From the NCBI GenBank assembly GCA_023435725.1, contig JAEYRD010000056.1, forward strand, positions 62,001 to 126,000: a DNA stretch of 64,000 nt. The letters run 5' to 3'. This document shows positions 43,556-52,795 of this stretch, in pieces (the stretch's first letter is position 1; each line of letters opens with the position of its first letter). The DNA comes from Pseudomonadota bacterium. Its GTDB lineage: Bacteria; Pseudomonadota; Alphaproteobacteria; Rhizobiales; Xanthobacteraceae. A program made the translations under genes and the position numbers. The notes below the pieces were generated by a model, which had not been told where the DNA came from, searched no databases, and worked only from the letters and a program-made list of their open reading frames with translations.

Positions 43556-44935
43556 ATGACGAAGAGTCCAACTTGGATTTCCGACTGGCGCCCCGAAGAT
43601 GAGGCGTTCTGGAATGCGGGCGGTAAAACGATCGCCCGGCGTAACCTGATCTGGTCGATCGTGGCCGAGCATATCGGCTTCTCGGTGTGGCTGATCTGGA
43701 GCATCGTCACCACTAAGCTGCCGCAGGCGGGCTTCCATTACACCACCGACCAGCTGTTCCAGCTCGTCGCAGTACCGGGGCTGATCGGCGCATTGATGCG
43801 CTTTCCCTACACCTTCGCGGTCACGACTTTCGGCGGTCGTAACTGGACCATTTTCAGCGCGGCGATCCTGTTCATTCCGACGCTGTCGCTTGCCTATTTC
43901 GTCAGCCGGCCTGAAACGCCGTTCTGGCTGATGCTGCTGGTTGCATCGACCGCCGGTCTCGGCGGCGGCAACTTCGCCTCCAGCATGACCAACATCTCCT
44001 TCTTCTTCCCCGACCGGATGAAGGGATGGGCGCTCGGCCTGAATGCAGCCGGCGGCAACATCGGCGTCTCCAGCGTGCAGCTGCTAACGCCGATCCTGAT
44101 GACGCTCGCAATCATCAACCTGTTCCAGGCGACGCCCGTCGACGGCATCTTCCTGCAGAATGCCGGCCTGATGTGGGTGCTGCCGATCGCGATCGCGGTG
44201 TTTGGCGCGGTGTTCTTCATGAATAACCTGACCACGGCCAAGTCGTCGATCAGGAACCAGCTCGCGGTGGTCAAGCGCAAGCATACCTGGATCATGGCGT
44301 ATCTCTATATCGGCACGTTTGGGTCCTTCATCGGCTACTCCGCGGCGTTTCCGCTGCTGATCAAGACGCAGTTTCCGGCGGTGACGATCTCGATCGCGTT
44401 CCTCGGACCGCTCGTCGGCTCGTTGTCGCGGCCCTTCGGCGGCTGGCTTGCCGACAGGATCGGCGGCTCGGTCATCACGTTCTGGAATTTCATCGTGATG
44501 GCGGCCGCCACCATCGGCGTGCTCTATTTCGTCGGGCAGAAGGATTTCACGGGCTTCCTGTCGATGTTCCTGATCCTGTTCGTGACGACGGGCATCGGCA
44601 ACGGCTCGACCTACCGCATGATCCCATCGATCTTCCGCGAGGAAAATTTGTTCAAGGTGCGCGGCAAGGGCGATGCAGCGCGTGCCGTTGCCTTGAAGAC
44701 CGCGAGCATCGAGAGCGGTGCGGCGGTGGGCTTCATCGGCGCGGTCGGTGCCGTCGGCGGCTATCTGATCCCGAGCGGCTTCGGCAAGTCGATCGCCATG
44801 ACAGGCGGGCCGCAGCTTGCGCTCGCAATCTATCTCGTCTTCTACGCCTCCTGCCTCGCACTGACCTGGTGGTTCTACCTGCGTCGCAGCCCGCAAGGTG
44901 AGGGCGCGCCAAGCCTCGCGGAGGCGCGTGTCTAG
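43556..44935 (+). CDS. narK: Nitrate/nitrite MFS transporter (NarK)
   Basis: 459 aa, about 12 helices. The two nitrate-signature Gly/Asn motifs are present (GLGGGNFASSMTN in helix 5 and GIGNGSTYRM in helix 11), and the substrate-binding Arg positions appear in ALMRFPYTF and SLSRPFGG. In this cluster NarK exports nitrite made by NasC and can import nitrate. Strong GGAAGGGA ribosome site. Separated from bjgb by a 177 bp gap holding mobile palindromes. Confidence 0.94.
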   Translation: MTKSPTWISDWRPEDEAFWNAGGKTIARRNLIWSIVAEHIGFSVWLIWSIVTTKLPQAGFHYTTDQLFQLVAVPGLIGALMRFPYTFAVTTFGGRNWTIFSAAILFIPTLSLAYFVSRPETPFWLMLLVASTAGLGGGNFASSMTNISFFFPDRMKGWALGLNAAGGNIGVSSVQLLTPILMTLAIINLFQATPVDGIFLQNAGLMWVLPIAIAVFGAVFFMNNLTTAKSSIRNQLAVVKRKHTWIMAYLYIGTFGSFIGYSAAFPLLIKTQFPAVTISIAFLGPLVGSLSRPFGGWLADRIGGSVITFWNFIVMAAATIGVLYFVGQKDFTGFLSMFLILFVTTGIGNGSTYRMIPSIFREENLFKVRGKGDAARAVALKTASIESGAAVGFIGAVGAVGGYLIPSGFGKSIAMTGGPQLALAIYLVFYASCLALTWWFYLRRSPQGEGAPSLAEARV

Positions 44936-44986
44936 AGCATGATCCGGAAAAGTGTGCAGCGATTTTCCGAGAGGAACATGCTGCAA
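44934..44986. repeat. RIME-like palindromic repeat
   Basis: AGCATGATCCGGAAAAGTGT at the left, AGCGATTTTCCGAGAGGAACATGCT at the right; outer AGCATG/CATGCT and inner CGGAAAA/TTTTCCG arms pair. This resembles the rhizobial intergenic mosaic element. It starts inside the narK stop codon region. Confidence 0.7.
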
Positions 44987-45010
44987 AAATAGGGACTTGG
45001 TACGAATCTC

Positions 45011-45034
45011 GCTTCTCCCCATACGCGGGGAGAA
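45011..45034. repeat. CTTCTCCCC hairpin repeat
   Basis: CTTCTCCCC and GGGGAGAAG pair around ATACGC. The same CTCTCCCC/GGGGAGAG theme recurs at 50621, so this is probably a second repeat family and not a gene-specific signal. Confidence 0.6.
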
Positions 45035-45112
45035 GCATTGCCCGACAGTTTGACCATGAACCTGGTTCGCAATGGCGCGCACCAAGGCAAACCCAACAGG
45101 CAGGAGAATATC

Positions 45113-45541
45113 ATGACGCCAGAACAGATCGCCCTCGTCCAGCAGAGCTTTTCCAAGGTCGCGCCGATTTCGGAAGCGGCTTCGGTACTATTCTACGATC
45201 GGCTGTTCGAGGTGGCGCCGTCCGTGCGGGCGATGTTTCCCGAGGACATGACCGAACAGCGCAAGAAGCTGATGGGCGTGCTGGCCGCCGTCGTTAATGG
45301 ACTGTCGAACCTGGACTCGATTCTTCCCACGGCCGCCGCGCTCGCCAAGCGTCACGTCGCCTACGGTACCAAGGCCGAGCACTACCCGGTGGTCGGCGCG
45401 ACCTTGCTGTGGACGCTGGAGAAGGGGCTTGGCGAAGCCTGGACGCCCGAGCTGGCAAAGGCCTGGACCGACGCTTACGGCGTGCTGTCCGGCTACATGA
45501 TTTCCGAGGCCTACGGCGCGCAGCCGCAGGCTGCCGAATAG
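45113..45541 (+). CDS. bjgb: Single-domain hemoglobin (Bjgb)
   Basis: 142 aa globin. Proximal His81 lies in ALAKRHVAYG; the region VLFYDRLFEVAPSVRAMFP is the CD corner. It lacks the FAD/NAD reductase domain of flavohemoglobins. In Bradyrhizobium, Bjgb detoxifies NO produced during nitrate assimilation, using the adjacent flavoprotein Flp as reductase. CAGGAGA precedes the ATG; 11 bp before flp. Confidence 0.92.
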   Translation: MTPEQIALVQQSFSKVAPISEAASVLFYDRLFEVAPSVRAMFPEDMTEQRKKLMGVLAAVVNGLSNLDSILPTAAALAKRHVAYGTKAEHYPVVGATLLWTLEKGLGEAWTPELAKAWTDAYGVLSGYMISEAYGAQPQAAE

Positions 45542-45552
45542 GAGAACGCGTT

Positions 45553-46770
45553 GTGAGCGAACCGCTGGTCATCGTCGGTAACGGTATGGCGGCTGCGCGT
45601 CTAGTCGATGAACTCGCCAAGACCGCACTCGGCCGCTACGCGGTTGCCGTGATCGGCGATGAGCCGCGGCTCGCTTACAATCGCGTGCTGCTCTCGTCCG
45701 TGCTGGCCGGCGAGACCGCCTCGCACGAGATCGAGCTGCGGCCGGCCGACTGGTGGCGCCATCGCGGCGTCACCGTGCGCTACGGCTATCGCGTCACCGA
45801 GATCGACACCGGCCGCCGCGAGCTGAAGATCGCGGGCGAGGAGAGCATGGAATATTCCAAGCTGGTGCTTGCCACCGGCTCGACGCCGTTGCGGCTGAAC
45901 GTATCAGGCGCCGATCTCGCCGGCGTGCATACTTTCCGCGATACCCGCGATGTCGATCTGCTGCTGACGCTTGCGGCAGCGAAGAAACGCGTCGTCGTGG
46001 TCGGCGGCGGCCTGCTCGGTCTCGAAGCGGCCTACGGCCTCGCCAAGGCCGGCGCGCCGGTGACACTGCTGCATCTGATGGACCGCTTGATGGAGCGCCA
46101 GCTCGATCTGCCTGCGGCCGATCTGCTCAAGACGCTGGTCGAACGCAAGGGCATCCGCATCCTGCTCAAGGCGTCGACGGCCCGCATTCATGGCGAGGGC
46201 CATGTCGAAGCGGTCGAACTCGCTGACGGTACCCGCATCGAGGCCGATGCGGTGATCTTTGCTGCCGGCATCAGGCCCAACATTGGGCTGGCCAAGGACG
46301 CCGGCATCGCGGTCAACCGTGGCATTGTCGTCAATGACGTGATGCAGACGGCTTCGCCCGACATCTACGCGCTCGGCGAATGCGCCGAGCATCGCGGCAC
46401 CTGCTATGGCCTCGTCGAGCCAGCCTACGAGCAGGCGCGGGTGCTTGCGCGGCATCTCTCCGGCCGTGCCGCCGCTTACCAGGGGAGCGTGGTCTCGACC
46501 AATCTGAAGGTATCAGGCGTCAGCGTGTTCTCGGCCGGCGACTTCATGGGCGGGGAGGGCAGCGAGAGCCTCGTGCTCACCGACCGCAGGCGCGGCACTT
46601 ACAAGAAGCTCGTCATCGCCGACGGCCGGCTCACTGGCGCTGTGCTGATTGGCGATACCGTCGATGCGCTCTGGTATCTCGAGCTGATCCGCAATCGTGA
46701 GAAAGTGACGGCGATCCGCAGCGACATGATGTTCGGCCGCGCGTCTCCGCGTCCATCCAAGGCGGCTTGA
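45553..46770 (+). CDS. flp: FAD-dependent NAD(P)H reductase (Flp)
   Basis: 405 aa, GTG at 45553 after AGGAG. FAD-binding IVGNGMAAARLVDEL at the N-terminus, central NAD-binding VVVVGGGLLGLEAAYGLA, ATGSTP box, and GIRPNIGLA. It resembles the N-terminal half of NirB and other nitrite reductase flavodomains but lacks their Fe-S and siroheme parts. It supplies electrons to NasC and reduces Bjgb. One base separates it from nasC. Confidence 0.92.
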   Translation: MSEPLVIVGNGMAAARLVDELAKTALGRYAVAVIGDEPRLAYNRVLLSSVLAGETASHEIELRPADWWRHRGVTVRYGYRVTEIDTGRRELKIAGEESMEYSKLVLATGSTPLRLNVSGADLAGVHTFRDTRDVDLLLTLAAAKKRVVVVGGGLLGLEAAYGLAKAGAPVTLLHLMDRLMERQLDLPAADLLKTLVERKGIRILLKASTARIHGEGHVEAVELADGTRIEADAVIFAAGIRPNIGLAKDAGIAVNRGIVVNDVMQTASPDIYALGECAEHRGTCYGLVEPAYEQARVLARHLSGRAAAYQGSVVSTNLKVSGVSVFSAGDFMGGEGSESLVLTDRRRGTYKKLVIADGRLTGAVLIGDTVDALWYLELIRNREKVTAIRSDMMFGRASPRPSKAA

Positions 46771-46771
46771 T

Positions 46772-49474
46772 ATGACGGCGATCGACCCGACGCTCCGCAC
46801 GACGCGAACGACCTGCCCCTATTGCGGCGTCGGCTGCGGCGTGCTCGCGATGCCCGACGGCAAAGGCGGCGCGGCGATTGCCGGCGACCCGGATCATCCC
46901 GCCAATTTCGGCCGGCTGTGCTCGAAGGGCTCCGCGCTCGGCGAGACCGTCGGGCTCGAAAGCCGGCTGCTCTATCCGATGATCCGCTGCAAGGGCGTGC
47001 TGGAGCGCGTTGCCTGGAGCGATGCGCTCGATCACGTCGCGCATCGCATGCAGCATATCATCGCCCGCGACGGTGCGGATGCGGTGGCGTTCTATCTCTC
47101 CGGCCAGCTGCTCACCGAGGACTATTACGTCGCGAACAAGCTGATGAAGGGCTTTGTCGGCACCGCCAATGTCGACACCAATTCGCGGCTATGCATGTCG
47201 TCCTCGGTCGCCGGCCATCGCCGCGCCTTCGGCGCCGACACCGTGCCCGGCTGCTACGAGGATCTCGACCAGGCCGATCTGCTGGTCTTCGTCGGCTCGA
47301 ATGCCGCCTGGTGCCACCCCGTGCTGTTCCAGCGCATGCTCAGGAACCGGCAGGAGCGCGGCGCGCGCATGATCGTGATCGATCCCCGCCGCACCGACAC
47401 CGCAAGCGACGTCGATCTGTTCCTCGGCCTCAAGCTGGGCACCGACACCGCGCTGTTCTCCGGCCTGTTCGTCCATCTCGCCGACAACGGGGCGCTGGAC
47501 CGGGATTACATCGCGCAGAACACTGGCGGATTCGACGACGCACTGGCGCGCGCACGCAACATCGCCGGCAGCGTCACCGCGACCGCGCTGGCCACGGGCC
47601 TCTCCGAGCAGGATGTTGCCACCTTCTTCAAGATGTTCCGCGACACGCCGCGTGTCGTCACGCTCTATTCGCAGGGCGTCAACCAGTCGGCGCAGGGCAC
47701 CGACAAGGTCAACGCGATCCTGAACTGCCATCTTGCCACCGGCCGCATCGGTAAGCCCGGCGCCTCGCCGTTCTCGTTGACCGGGCAGCCCAATGCGATG
47801 GGCGGCCGCGAGGTCGGCGGTCTCGCCAACCAGCTCGCCGCGCACATGAACTTCACGCCGCCTGACATCGATCGTGTCAGGCGGTTCTGGAAGGCGCCGC
47901 GCATCGCCACCCATGAGGGGCTCAAGGCGGTGCAGCTGTTCGAGGCGATCAGCCGCGGCGAGGTCAAGGCGCTCTGGGTGATGGGCACCAACCCTGCGGT
48001 GTCGCTGCCCGATGCAGACTTCGTACGCGAGGCGCTGAAGAAGCTCGAGCTGTTCGTGGTCTCCGAGAACGTGCTCTCCAACGACACGGTGGAGGCGGGG
48101 CCGCATGTGTTGCTGCCCGCGCTCGCTTGGGGCGAGAAGTCGGGTACGGTGACCAACTCGGAACGGCGCATCTCGCGGCAGCGCTCATTCCTGCCGGCGC
48201 CGGGCGAGGCGCGGCCGGACTGGTGGATCGTGAGCGAGACCGCCAAGCGTCTCGGCTTCGGCGACGGTTTCAATTACAAATCCGCCGCCGATATTTTCCG
48301 GGAGCACGCCGCGCTCTCGGCTTTCGAGAACAACGGCAGCCGCGATTTTGATATCGGCGCACTGACTGGGCTGTCCGACGAGGCGTTTGATGAGCTAAAG
48401 CCCGTGCAGTGGCCCGCGCGCAAAGGCGCGGCGCCCGGCGAGCGTTTTTTTGCGAACGGCGGCTTCTTCACCAATGACGGCAAGGGCCGCTTCGTCGCTC
48501 CGGAGGTGCCGTCACTGCGCGGCGAGATCGGGCCGTCGCGTCCACTGCGGCTCAACACCGGACGCATCCGCGATCAGTGGCACACCATGACGCGCACGGG
48601 CCTGAGCCCGCGGCTGGGTGCTCATCTGCCCGAGCCGTTCGTCGAGATTCACCCTGACGACGCCAGCAAATACGGCATCGTCCATGACGGCTTTGCGCGC
48701 GTTACCACCGACTATGGCCAGTGCACCCTGAAGGCCGTCGTGAGCGAGCGGCAACAGCGCGGCACGCTGTTCGCGCCGATCCACTGGAGCGCGATGAATG
48801 CCTCGCACGGCCGCGTCGGCGCACTGGTTGCACCATTCACCGATCCGTTCTCGGGCCAGCCGGAGTCGAAGGCGACACCGGCCGCGATCTCGCCCTATGA
48901 ATACGTTTTTCGAGGCTTCGCGCTGTCGCGCAAGCAGCTGGATCTGCCGCAAAACTTGTTGTGGACCCGTGTCACGATCGCGGACGGCTTCGGCTATCTC
49001 TTCGCCGACAATGCGGATCTTTCGCGCTGGCCAGCCTGGCTCGATGGTGTCGCCGGCGAGGATGTCGCCGAATATCGCGACTTCGGCGGTGGCGTCTACC
49101 GCGCTGCGTCGTTTGAGGGCGATCGCATCGAGACCTGCCTGTTCGTCGGTCCCGCGCATGATGCCGGCGACTGGGAGGTGGTGAAGAGTCTGTTCGTGGC
49201 CTACCTCGTCACCGACGAGCAGCGCCGCATGCTGCTGTCGGGGAAGTCCGGCGAAGGCGACGCCTCGACCGGGCCGATCGTCTGCGCCTGCTTCGGCGTC
49301 GGCCGCGGCACGATTTGCGACACGATCGCCGCCGGCGCGCGCACGGCGGCCGAGATCGGCGCCAAGCTCAAGGCCGGCACCAATTGCGGTTCCTGCATCC
49401 CCGAGTTGAAGCGCCTGATCGCGCAGACCGAGGCGCCGGCGAAGCAGGCCAAGCTCGCAGGTGCGGCGGGGTAG
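46772..49474 (+). CDS. nasC: Assimilatory nitrate reductase catalytic subunit (NasC)
   Basis: 900 aa cytoplasmic molybdoenzyme. The N-terminal [4Fe-4S] ligands are Cys15, Cys18, Cys22 and Cys50; the Mo-bisMGD body includes SRLCMSS, GSNAAWCHPVLFQRM, GVNQSAQGTDKVNAI and the C-terminal dinucleotide-binding fold. A BFD-like [2Fe-2S] domain closes the protein (Cys838, Cys840, Cys872, Cys875). Reduces nitrate to nitrite with electrons from Flp. No nitrite reductase gene lies in this window, so nirA must be elsewhere. Confidence 0.95.
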   Translation: MTAIDPTLRTTRTTCPYCGVGCGVLAMPDGKGGAAIAGDPDHPANFGRLCSKGSALGETVGLESRLLYPMIRCKGVLERVAWSDALDHVAHRMQHIIARDGADAVAFYLSGQLLTEDYYVANKLMKGFVGTANVDTNSRLCMSSSVAGHRRAFGADTVPGCYEDLDQADLLVFVGSNAAWCHPVLFQRMLRNRQERGARMIVIDPRRTDTASDVDLFLGLKLGTDTALFSGLFVHLADNGALDRDYIAQNTGGFDDALARARNIAGSVTATALATGLSEQDVATFFKMFRDTPRVVTLYSQGVNQSAQGTDKVNAILNCHLATGRIGKPGASPFSLTGQPNAMGGREVGGLANQLAAHMNFTPPDIDRVRRFWKAPRIATHEGLKAVQLFEAISRGEVKALWVMGTNPAVSLPDADFVREALKKLELFVVSENVLSNDTVEAGPHVLLPALAWGEKSGTVTNSERRISRQRSFLPAPGEARPDWWIVSETAKRLGFGDGFNYKSAADIFREHAALSAFENNGSRDFDIGALTGLSDEAFDELKPVQWPARKGAAPGERFFANGGFFTNDGKGRFVAPEVPSLRGEIGPSRPLRLNTGRIRDQWHTMTRTGLSPRLGAHLPEPFVEIHPDDASKYGIVHDGFARVTTDYGQCTLKAVVSERQQRGTLFAPIHWSAMNASHGRVGALVAPFTDPFSGQPESKATPAAISPYEYVFRGFALSRKQLDLPQNLLWTRVTIADGFGYLFADNADLSRWPAWLDGVAGEDVAEYRDFGGGVYRAASFEGDRIETCLFVGPAHDAGDWEVVKSLFVAYLVTDEQRRMLLSGKSGEGDASTGPIVCACFGVGRGTICDTIAAGARTAAEIGAKLKAGTNCGSCIPELKRLIAQTEAPAKQAKLAGAAG

Positions 49475-49490
49475 TCGCCGCTCTGTCCAT

Positions 49491-49565
49491 CGTCATTGCG
49501 AGCGAAGCAATCCAGAGTTCCTCGACGATGACAATCCGGATTGCTTCGCTACGCTCGCAATGACG
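49491..49565. repeat. Palindromic intergenic repeat, family A copy 4
   Basis: Shorter variant: CGTCATTGCGAGCGAAGCAA and TTGCTTCGCTACGCTCGCAA, ending TGACG. Lies directly after nasC, where it may serve as the operon's terminator-like stem. Confidence 0.8.
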
Positions 49566-49711
49566 ATGTTGACGCAGTTGTGCGCGACACCCCTCCATGG
49601 GCATCCTGGGCCAGGCTTGGCGCCAACGCAGCCATGTCCTCCGCACCAATCGACGGGGCCTCCTTTGTGCCCTATGTTGCCGCGCTCTTCCCTTCAACAC
49701 CCGTAAAAACA

Positions 49712-50611
49712 ATGATGTACCTGGAAACGCCGCCGCGCCTGATCGAAACCAAGATTTTCTCCGCCATGCCCGACAAATTCCGCCGCAAGGGCGTGCGGAC
49801 CGATTGGGCCGATGCCAACCGGCCGGGTGTGCCGACCGATAGCTTCATCGAGGGGCCGTCGTTCGACAGGGACGGCAATCTCTACATCGTTGACATTCCC
49901 TTCGGTCGCATCTTTCGCATTGTGCCCGACGGCGAGTGGTCGCTGGTGATCGAGTATGAGGGATGGCCGAACGGGCTGAAGATCGCGGCCGACGGCCGCA
50001 TCCTGGTCGCCGACTACATGCACGGCATCATGGAGCTCGATGCCGGGGCCGGCCGCATCAAGCCGGTGCTGACATCGCGCAACTCGGAATCCTTCCGCGG
50101 CTGCAATGACCTGCATCTGGCTTCCAACGGCGACATCTATTTCACCGATCAGGGCCAGACCGGCCTGCACGATCCGAGCGGTCGGGTTTATCGGCTGGCA
50201 CCGAACGGAAGGCTCGATTGCCTGATCGATACCGGCATCAGTCCGAATGGCCTGGTGCTCGACCAGACTGAAACGGTGTTGTTCGTCGCGATGACGCGCG
50301 ACAATGCGGTGTGGAGGTTACCGTTCATGACGGATGGCAGCGTGTCGAAGGTCGGCCGCTTCTGCTCGCTGTTCGGCACGTCAGGCCCCGATGGCATGAC
50401 GATGGATGCAAATGGTCGTTTGTTCGTCGGACACGCCTCGCTCGGCCATGTCTTCGTCTTTGCGCCGAACGGCGAGTTGATCGCGCGGGTCAAGTCGTGC
50501 GCGGGGCCGAACTGCACCAATGTCGCCATCGGTGGCGCGAAGAAAGACCGGCTCTATATCACGGAGTCTGCGACCGGCAGCGTGCTGGTCGCAGATGTCG
50601 GCGGATTGTAG
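49712..50611 (+). CDS. SMP-30/gluconolactonase-like beta-propeller protein
   Basis: 299 aa from ATG 49712 (ATGATG pair; 49715 equally possible). Six-bladed propeller repeats: FIEGPSFDRDGNLYIVDIPFGRIF, GWPNGLKIAADGRILVAD, GCNDLHLASNGDIYFTDQG, SPNGLVL, GPDGMTMDANGRLFVG. Metal ligands would be Glu in IEGP, Asn in CNDL and Asp in GPDGM. Lactone or ester hydrolysis is likely; substrate unknown. Upstream in-frame sequence overlaps repeat A4 and is not counted. No clear ribosome site, so the start is uncertain. Confidence 0.8.
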   Translation: MMYLETPPRLIETKIFSAMPDKFRRKGVRTDWADANRPGVPTDSFIEGPSFDRDGNLYIVDIPFGRIFRIVPDGEWSLVIEYEGWPNGLKIAADGRILVADYMHGIMELDAGAGRIKPVLTSRNSESFRGCNDLHLASNGDIYFTDQGQTGLHDPSGRVYRLAPNGRLDCLIDTGISPNGLVLDQTETVLFVAMTRDNAVWRLPFMTDGSVSKVGRFCSLFGTSGPDGMTMDANGRLFVGHASLGHVFVFAPNGELIARVKSCAGPNCTNVAIGGAKKDRLYITESATGSVLVADVGGL

Positions 50612-50617
50612 CCTCTT

Positions 50618-50752
50618 CGCCTCTCCCCGCGTGCGGGGAGAGGCCGACGCGCGAAGCGCGGCGGGTGAGGGGGAGTCTCCGCGAATGCGACTGCCAGCGT
50701 TGTTGCGGAAGCGGCCCCTCACCCCACAGGAACGGGGAAGAGGGAGAACAGA
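50618..50752. repeat. Composite hairpin repeat (CTCTCCCCGC family)
   Basis: CTCTCCCCGC and GCGGGGAGAG (50621-50642) form a 10 bp stem. A second part reads GGCCCCTCACCCCACAGGAA to GGGAAGAGGGAG on the right. Related fragments lie at 45011 and 63107-63150. No coding content. Confidence 0.65.
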
Positions 50753-50765
50753 CATCGGAGCAGAC

Positions 50766-51605
50766 ATGAACACAAAATCCTTTGGCAAGACCGGCGCAAA
50801 CGTCTCCGTCATCGGGCAGGGCACCTGGTACCTCGACCATGGTGATCGCAGGCGCGCGATCGCGGCGCTTCAGCATGGGCTCGATCTCGGCATGACGCAC
50901 ATCGACACCGCCGAGATGTACGGCGATGCCGAACTCGTCATTGCCGATGCGATCGCGGGCCGTCGCGATGAGGTGTTTCTTGTCTCAAAGGTGCTGCCGA
51001 GCAACGCTTCGCGCCGCGGTACCATCACCGCCTGCGAGCGCTCGCTGAAGCGGCTCAAGACCGATCGGCTCGACTGTTATCTCCTGCACTGGCGTGGCTC
51101 CTATCCGCTGGAAGACACCGTCGCGGCGTTCGAGGATCTGGTGAAGGCCGGCAAGATCAAATCCTGGGGCGTCTCCAATTTCGACGCGGACGATCTCGAC
51201 GAAATTCTCGACGTCGCCGGCGAGGGCAGGATCGCCTGCAATCAGGTGCTCTATCATCTCAAGGAGCGCGCGATCGAGCATGCGGTGATTCCGTGGTGCG
51301 ATCAGCATGGTGTCGCGGTGGTCGCCTATTCGCCGTTCGGCCATGACGATTTTCCTGCAAGCGGCAGCAAGGGCGGCGCGGTGCTGGCGTGCATTGCGGA
51401 CGCGCGTCGCGTGACACCGCGGCAGGTCGCGCTGAGCTTCCTCACCCGTGCAACTACGGTGTTCGCGATCCCGAAGGCCTCATCCGCGGAGCACGCCGGT
51501 GAAAATGCGGCCGCCGGTGATCTCGTGCTGACGAAAGAGGAGATTGTTGCGCTGGATGCGGCGTTTCCGCGCGGTTCAAGGCCGCGCGGCCTGCCCATGC
51601 TGTAG
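50766..51605 (+). CDS. Aldo/keto reductase
   Basis: 279 aa (alpha/beta)8 barrel. The catalytic tetrad is visible: Asp and Tyr in HIDTAEMYG, Lys in LVSKVLPS, His in CYLLHWRGS. GVSNFDADDL and AIPKASS form the NADPH pocket. Reduces aldehydes or ketones in the cytoplasm. ATG at 50766 is preferred because upstream in-frame sequence runs through a hairpin repeat. No operon partner. Confidence 0.9.
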   Translation: MNTKSFGKTGANVSVIGQGTWYLDHGDRRRAIAALQHGLDLGMTHIDTAEMYGDAELVIADAIAGRRDEVFLVSKVLPSNASRRGTITACERSLKRLKTDRLDCYLLHWRGSYPLEDTVAAFEDLVKAGKIKSWGVSNFDADDLDEILDVAGEGRIACNQVLYHLKERAIEHAVIPWCDQHGVAVVAYSPFGHDDFPASGSKGGAVLACIADARRVTPRQVALSFLTRATTVFAIPKASSAEHAGENAAAGDLVLTKEEIVALDAAFPRGSRPRGLPML

Positions 51606-51794
51606 TGCACAAACGCTCATTATTAATGGAATATTGACGCGCGCGGCGATCGGCGCATATCGGCATCCTGTTTTCGGAAGTTGTGAACGCGGCGCAATTG
51701 TCGTTTTTTACGATCGTTCTCGATTCGCATTTTGCCCGGGTTCCCAGCCGTGACACCGCCGCCCGCCGTAGCCGCAAGGCTCGACAGTATTCCC

Positions 51795-52736
51795 ATGCCC
51801 GTGCCGGAGAAGAAGCAGGAGGCGCGACGCGCGCCTGCCCGCGTCGATCATCCTTTCAAGGGCATCGCGCTGGTGTTGTTGTCGACGGTGTTTCTCGGCT
51901 GCTCCGACGTTACCGCGAAATATCTGTCGTCGAGCCTGCCGTCGATCGAGATCACCTGGATCCGCTTCATGATCTTCGCGCTGATGTTCACGCCGGTCAT
52001 GCTGCCGGGCTCGCCGCTCCATGCGATGCACACCGAACGGCTCGGCTTGCAGCTGATGCGCGGCGTCGCACTGCTCGGCTCCTCGCTGTTCTTCATCTCC
52101 GGCCTGCGCTTCCTCCCCATCGCGGAAGCCTCCGCCACCGGCTTCGTCTCGCCGCTGTTCGTGACCGCCCTGTCAATCGTCTTCCTGAGCGAGAAGGTGG
52201 GCATGCGCCGCTGGATCGCCACCGCGATCGGCCTGATCGGCGTGATGATCATCCTGCGGCCGGGCTCGAGCGCGTTCCACGTCGCAGCGTTCTTCCCGAT
52301 TATCTCGGCATTCTGCTGGGCTGCCGCGTTGATCCTGACGCGCATGATGAGCGGGCGTGAAGCCGTCCTCACCACGATGGCCTATTCGGCGCTCACGGGC
52401 GTTGCGATCCTCACCTTGATGGTGCCGTTCGTCTGGGTGATGCCGACCTGGACCGCGATCGGTCTCGGCATCGTGATCGGTGTTGCCTCGACTGTCGGCC
52501 AGTGGATCATCGTGCTGGCTTACCGCTACGGCGATGCCTCGGTGCTGGCGCCGTTCTCCTACATGCAGCTGCTCTGGGTCAGCATTTTGGGCTTCTTCCT
52601 GTTCGGCGAAATGCCCGACGTCTGGACCGTCACCGGTGCGGCCTTCATCGTCGCCAGCGGCCTCTACATCGCCCATCGCGAGCGCATCCGCCGCGTCCGG
52701 ATTCTGGTGCTGGAAGAGCGTTCTCCGAACCCCTGA
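51795..52736 (+). CDS. EamA/DMT-family transporter
   Basis: 313 aa with ten membrane helices in two EamA halves (first about 20-150, second about 165-290). ATG at 51795 gives a polar N-terminus (MPVPEKKQEARR) before helix 1 (GIALVLLSTVFLGCSDVTAKYL). A GTG at 51750 is an alternative start. Probably exports a metabolite or amino acid; substrate unknown. Confidence 0.85.
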   Translation: MPVPEKKQEARRAPARVDHPFKGIALVLLSTVFLGCSDVTAKYLSSSLPSIEITWIRFMIFALMFTPVMLPGSPLHAMHTERLGLQLMRGVALLGSSLFFISGLRFLPIAEASATGFVSPLFVTALSIVFLSEKVGMRRWIATAIGLIGVMIILRPGSSAFHVAAFFPIISAFCWAAALILTRMMSGREAVLTTMAYSALTGVAILTLMVPFVWVMPTWTAIGLGIVIGVASTVGQWIIVLAYRYGDASVLAPFSYMQLLWVSILGFFLFGEMPDVWTVTGAAFIVASGLYIAHRERIRRVRILVLEERSPNP

Positions 52737-52795
52737 CGCAATACTGACGTCCCGCTTCGTGCTATCAACGGCTCCAACAACATGGGAGGGGCCGG

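Noticed and set aside
49541..49711. N-terminal extension of the SMP-30-like gene
   Set aside because: It begins within a palindromic repeat copy and reads as translated repeat; the propeller starts after 49712.
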